A stretch of 8,395 bases of DNA, taken from NCBI GenBank assembly GCA_934643145.1, contig CAKUBM010000046.1:1-8395 (forward strand), given 5' to 3'. Both the position numbers and the translations under genes were made by a program. Below the pieces are notes generated by a model. It saw only the letters and a list, made by a program, of their open reading frames with translations, ran no database searches and was not told the origin of the DNA. Positions 7,938-8,395 of this stretch are shown here, one piece after another; position 1 is the first letter of the stretch; each line of letters begins with the position of its first letter. This DNA comes from an uncultured Collinsella sp. (GTDB taxonomy: Bacteria; Actinomycetota; Coriobacteriia; Coriobacteriales; Coriobacteriaceae).

Positions 7938-7940
7938 TCC

Positions 7941-8395
7941 ATGGAAACGTTGATTCTCGCCCTGCTCGCGACTCCTTTGGTGTTCTCGCTGGTCATGGCG
8001 TTTTTGCCCAAGAACACGTCCTATAACGTGTTTGCCGGTCTCAACCTGGTCTCCGTCGCAGCCGTCCTGGTGCTGTCGATTATGACGGCCGGTGATGTCC
8101 TTATGAGCGGCGACACCGCGAGCGCTCTTGGCCTGTGGTTTCACCTCGATTCGCTGGGCGCCATCTTTGTGCTGCTCATCGGCTTTATCGGTTTTCTTAC
8201 GGGGCTGTTCTCGCTGCCCTATGTAAAGGCCGATATCGAGGAGGGCTCCATGCCCGCCGAGCGCGCCAAGCAGTATTTTGCGCTGTTTAGCCTGTTTGTG
8301 TTCACCATGCTGCTCGCGTGCCTGTCCAACAACATGATCCTCACGTGGGCCGCCGTGGAGGCAACCACGCTTTCCACCGTGTTCCTCGTGGGTAT
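7941..8395 (+). CDS. hyfF: Hydrogenase-4 membrane subunit F, N-terminal part (antiporter-like, NuoL/M/N family)
   Basis: The first 151 codons of the third antiporter-like subunit; the frame is open to the window end. E. coli HyfF has 526 residues, so roughly 375 are missing. The visible part reads LGLWFHLDSLGAIFVLLIG near residues 68-86, then GFLTGLFSLPYV, a hydrophilic loop, and the segment LSNNMILTWAAVEATTLSTVFLVG. Glu140 there corresponds to the TM5 glutamate of NuoL/M/N subunits, and VEATTLS is a HyfF signature. ATG 7941 is preceded by the purine run GAGGGGG at the end of hyfE and starts 3 nt after that gene's TAG, so coupling is likely. The catalytic genes hyfG, hyfH and hyfI would be expected next, outside the window. 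Confidence 0.93.
   Translation, partial: METLILALLATPLVFSLVMAFLPKNTSYNVFAGLNLVSVAAVLVLSIMTAGDVLMSGDTASALGLWFHLDSLGAIFVLLIGFIGFLTGLFSLPYVKADIEEGSMPAERAKQYFALFSLFVFTMLLACLSNNMILTWAAVEATTLSTVFLVG

Noticed and set aside
5816..8144. Long minus-strand open frames opposite hyfD, hyfE and hyfF
   Set aside because: Same composition artefact; the plus strand is fully accounted for by conserved membrane subunits.

Overview
The window carries part of one co-directional (+ strand) operon for a membrane-bound formate hydrogenlyase of the hydrogenase-4 (FHL-2, Hyf) type. In order it holds a selenocysteine-containing formate dehydrogenase H gene (fdhF, 5' end outside the window), then hyfA, hyfB, hyfC, hyfD, hyfE and the first part of hyfF, cut by the window end. 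Gene order and protein lengths (about 740, 205, 672, 308, 485 and 217 residues) follow the E. coli fdhF product and the hyfABCDEF series closely. All identifications come from reading the translations against remembered family sequences; no search was run.

The base composition is high in G+C, with strong G/C preference at third codon positions, and TAG is the commonest stop. Together with an anaerobic selenoprotein FHL, this would suit a gut actinobacterium of the Coriobacteriia (Collinsella-like). That is an inference from style, not proof; the window has no rRNA or other phylogenetic marker.

Layout: 1-2151 is fdhF, read through an in-frame TGA at 346-348 that is decoded as selenocysteine with a bacterial SECIS hairpin just 3' of it. 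Bases 2152-2229 are the only real intergenic gap and hold a strong GC hairpin with a T-rich tail, followed at once by the hyfA ribosome binding site. From 2230 to the end the hyf genes are packed tightly (8-nt overlap, then gaps of 12, 15, 13 and 3 nt), each with a purine-rich Shine-Dalgarno sequence. No stretch over 300 bases lacks a gene. No tRNA, rRNA, mobile element, CRISPR array or long repeat was seen.

How the genes work together: FdhF oxidises formate to CO2 at a Mo/W-bis-MGD-selenocysteine site. HyfA, a four-cluster ferredoxin-like protein, would pass the electrons to the hydrogenase small and large subunits (HyfI/HyfG, expected downstream). HyfC anchors the soluble arm to the membrane. 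HyfB, HyfD and HyfF are three antiporter-like subunits related to complex I NuoL/M/N and, with HyfE, could couple H2 formation to ion movement.

The system belongs to a known family. The points worth a second look are the recoded TGA (which splits the gene in ordinary ORF calling), the placement of fdhF inside the hyf operon, the hairpin between them, and small differences in FdhF (extra cysteines near Sec, a C-terminal tail).
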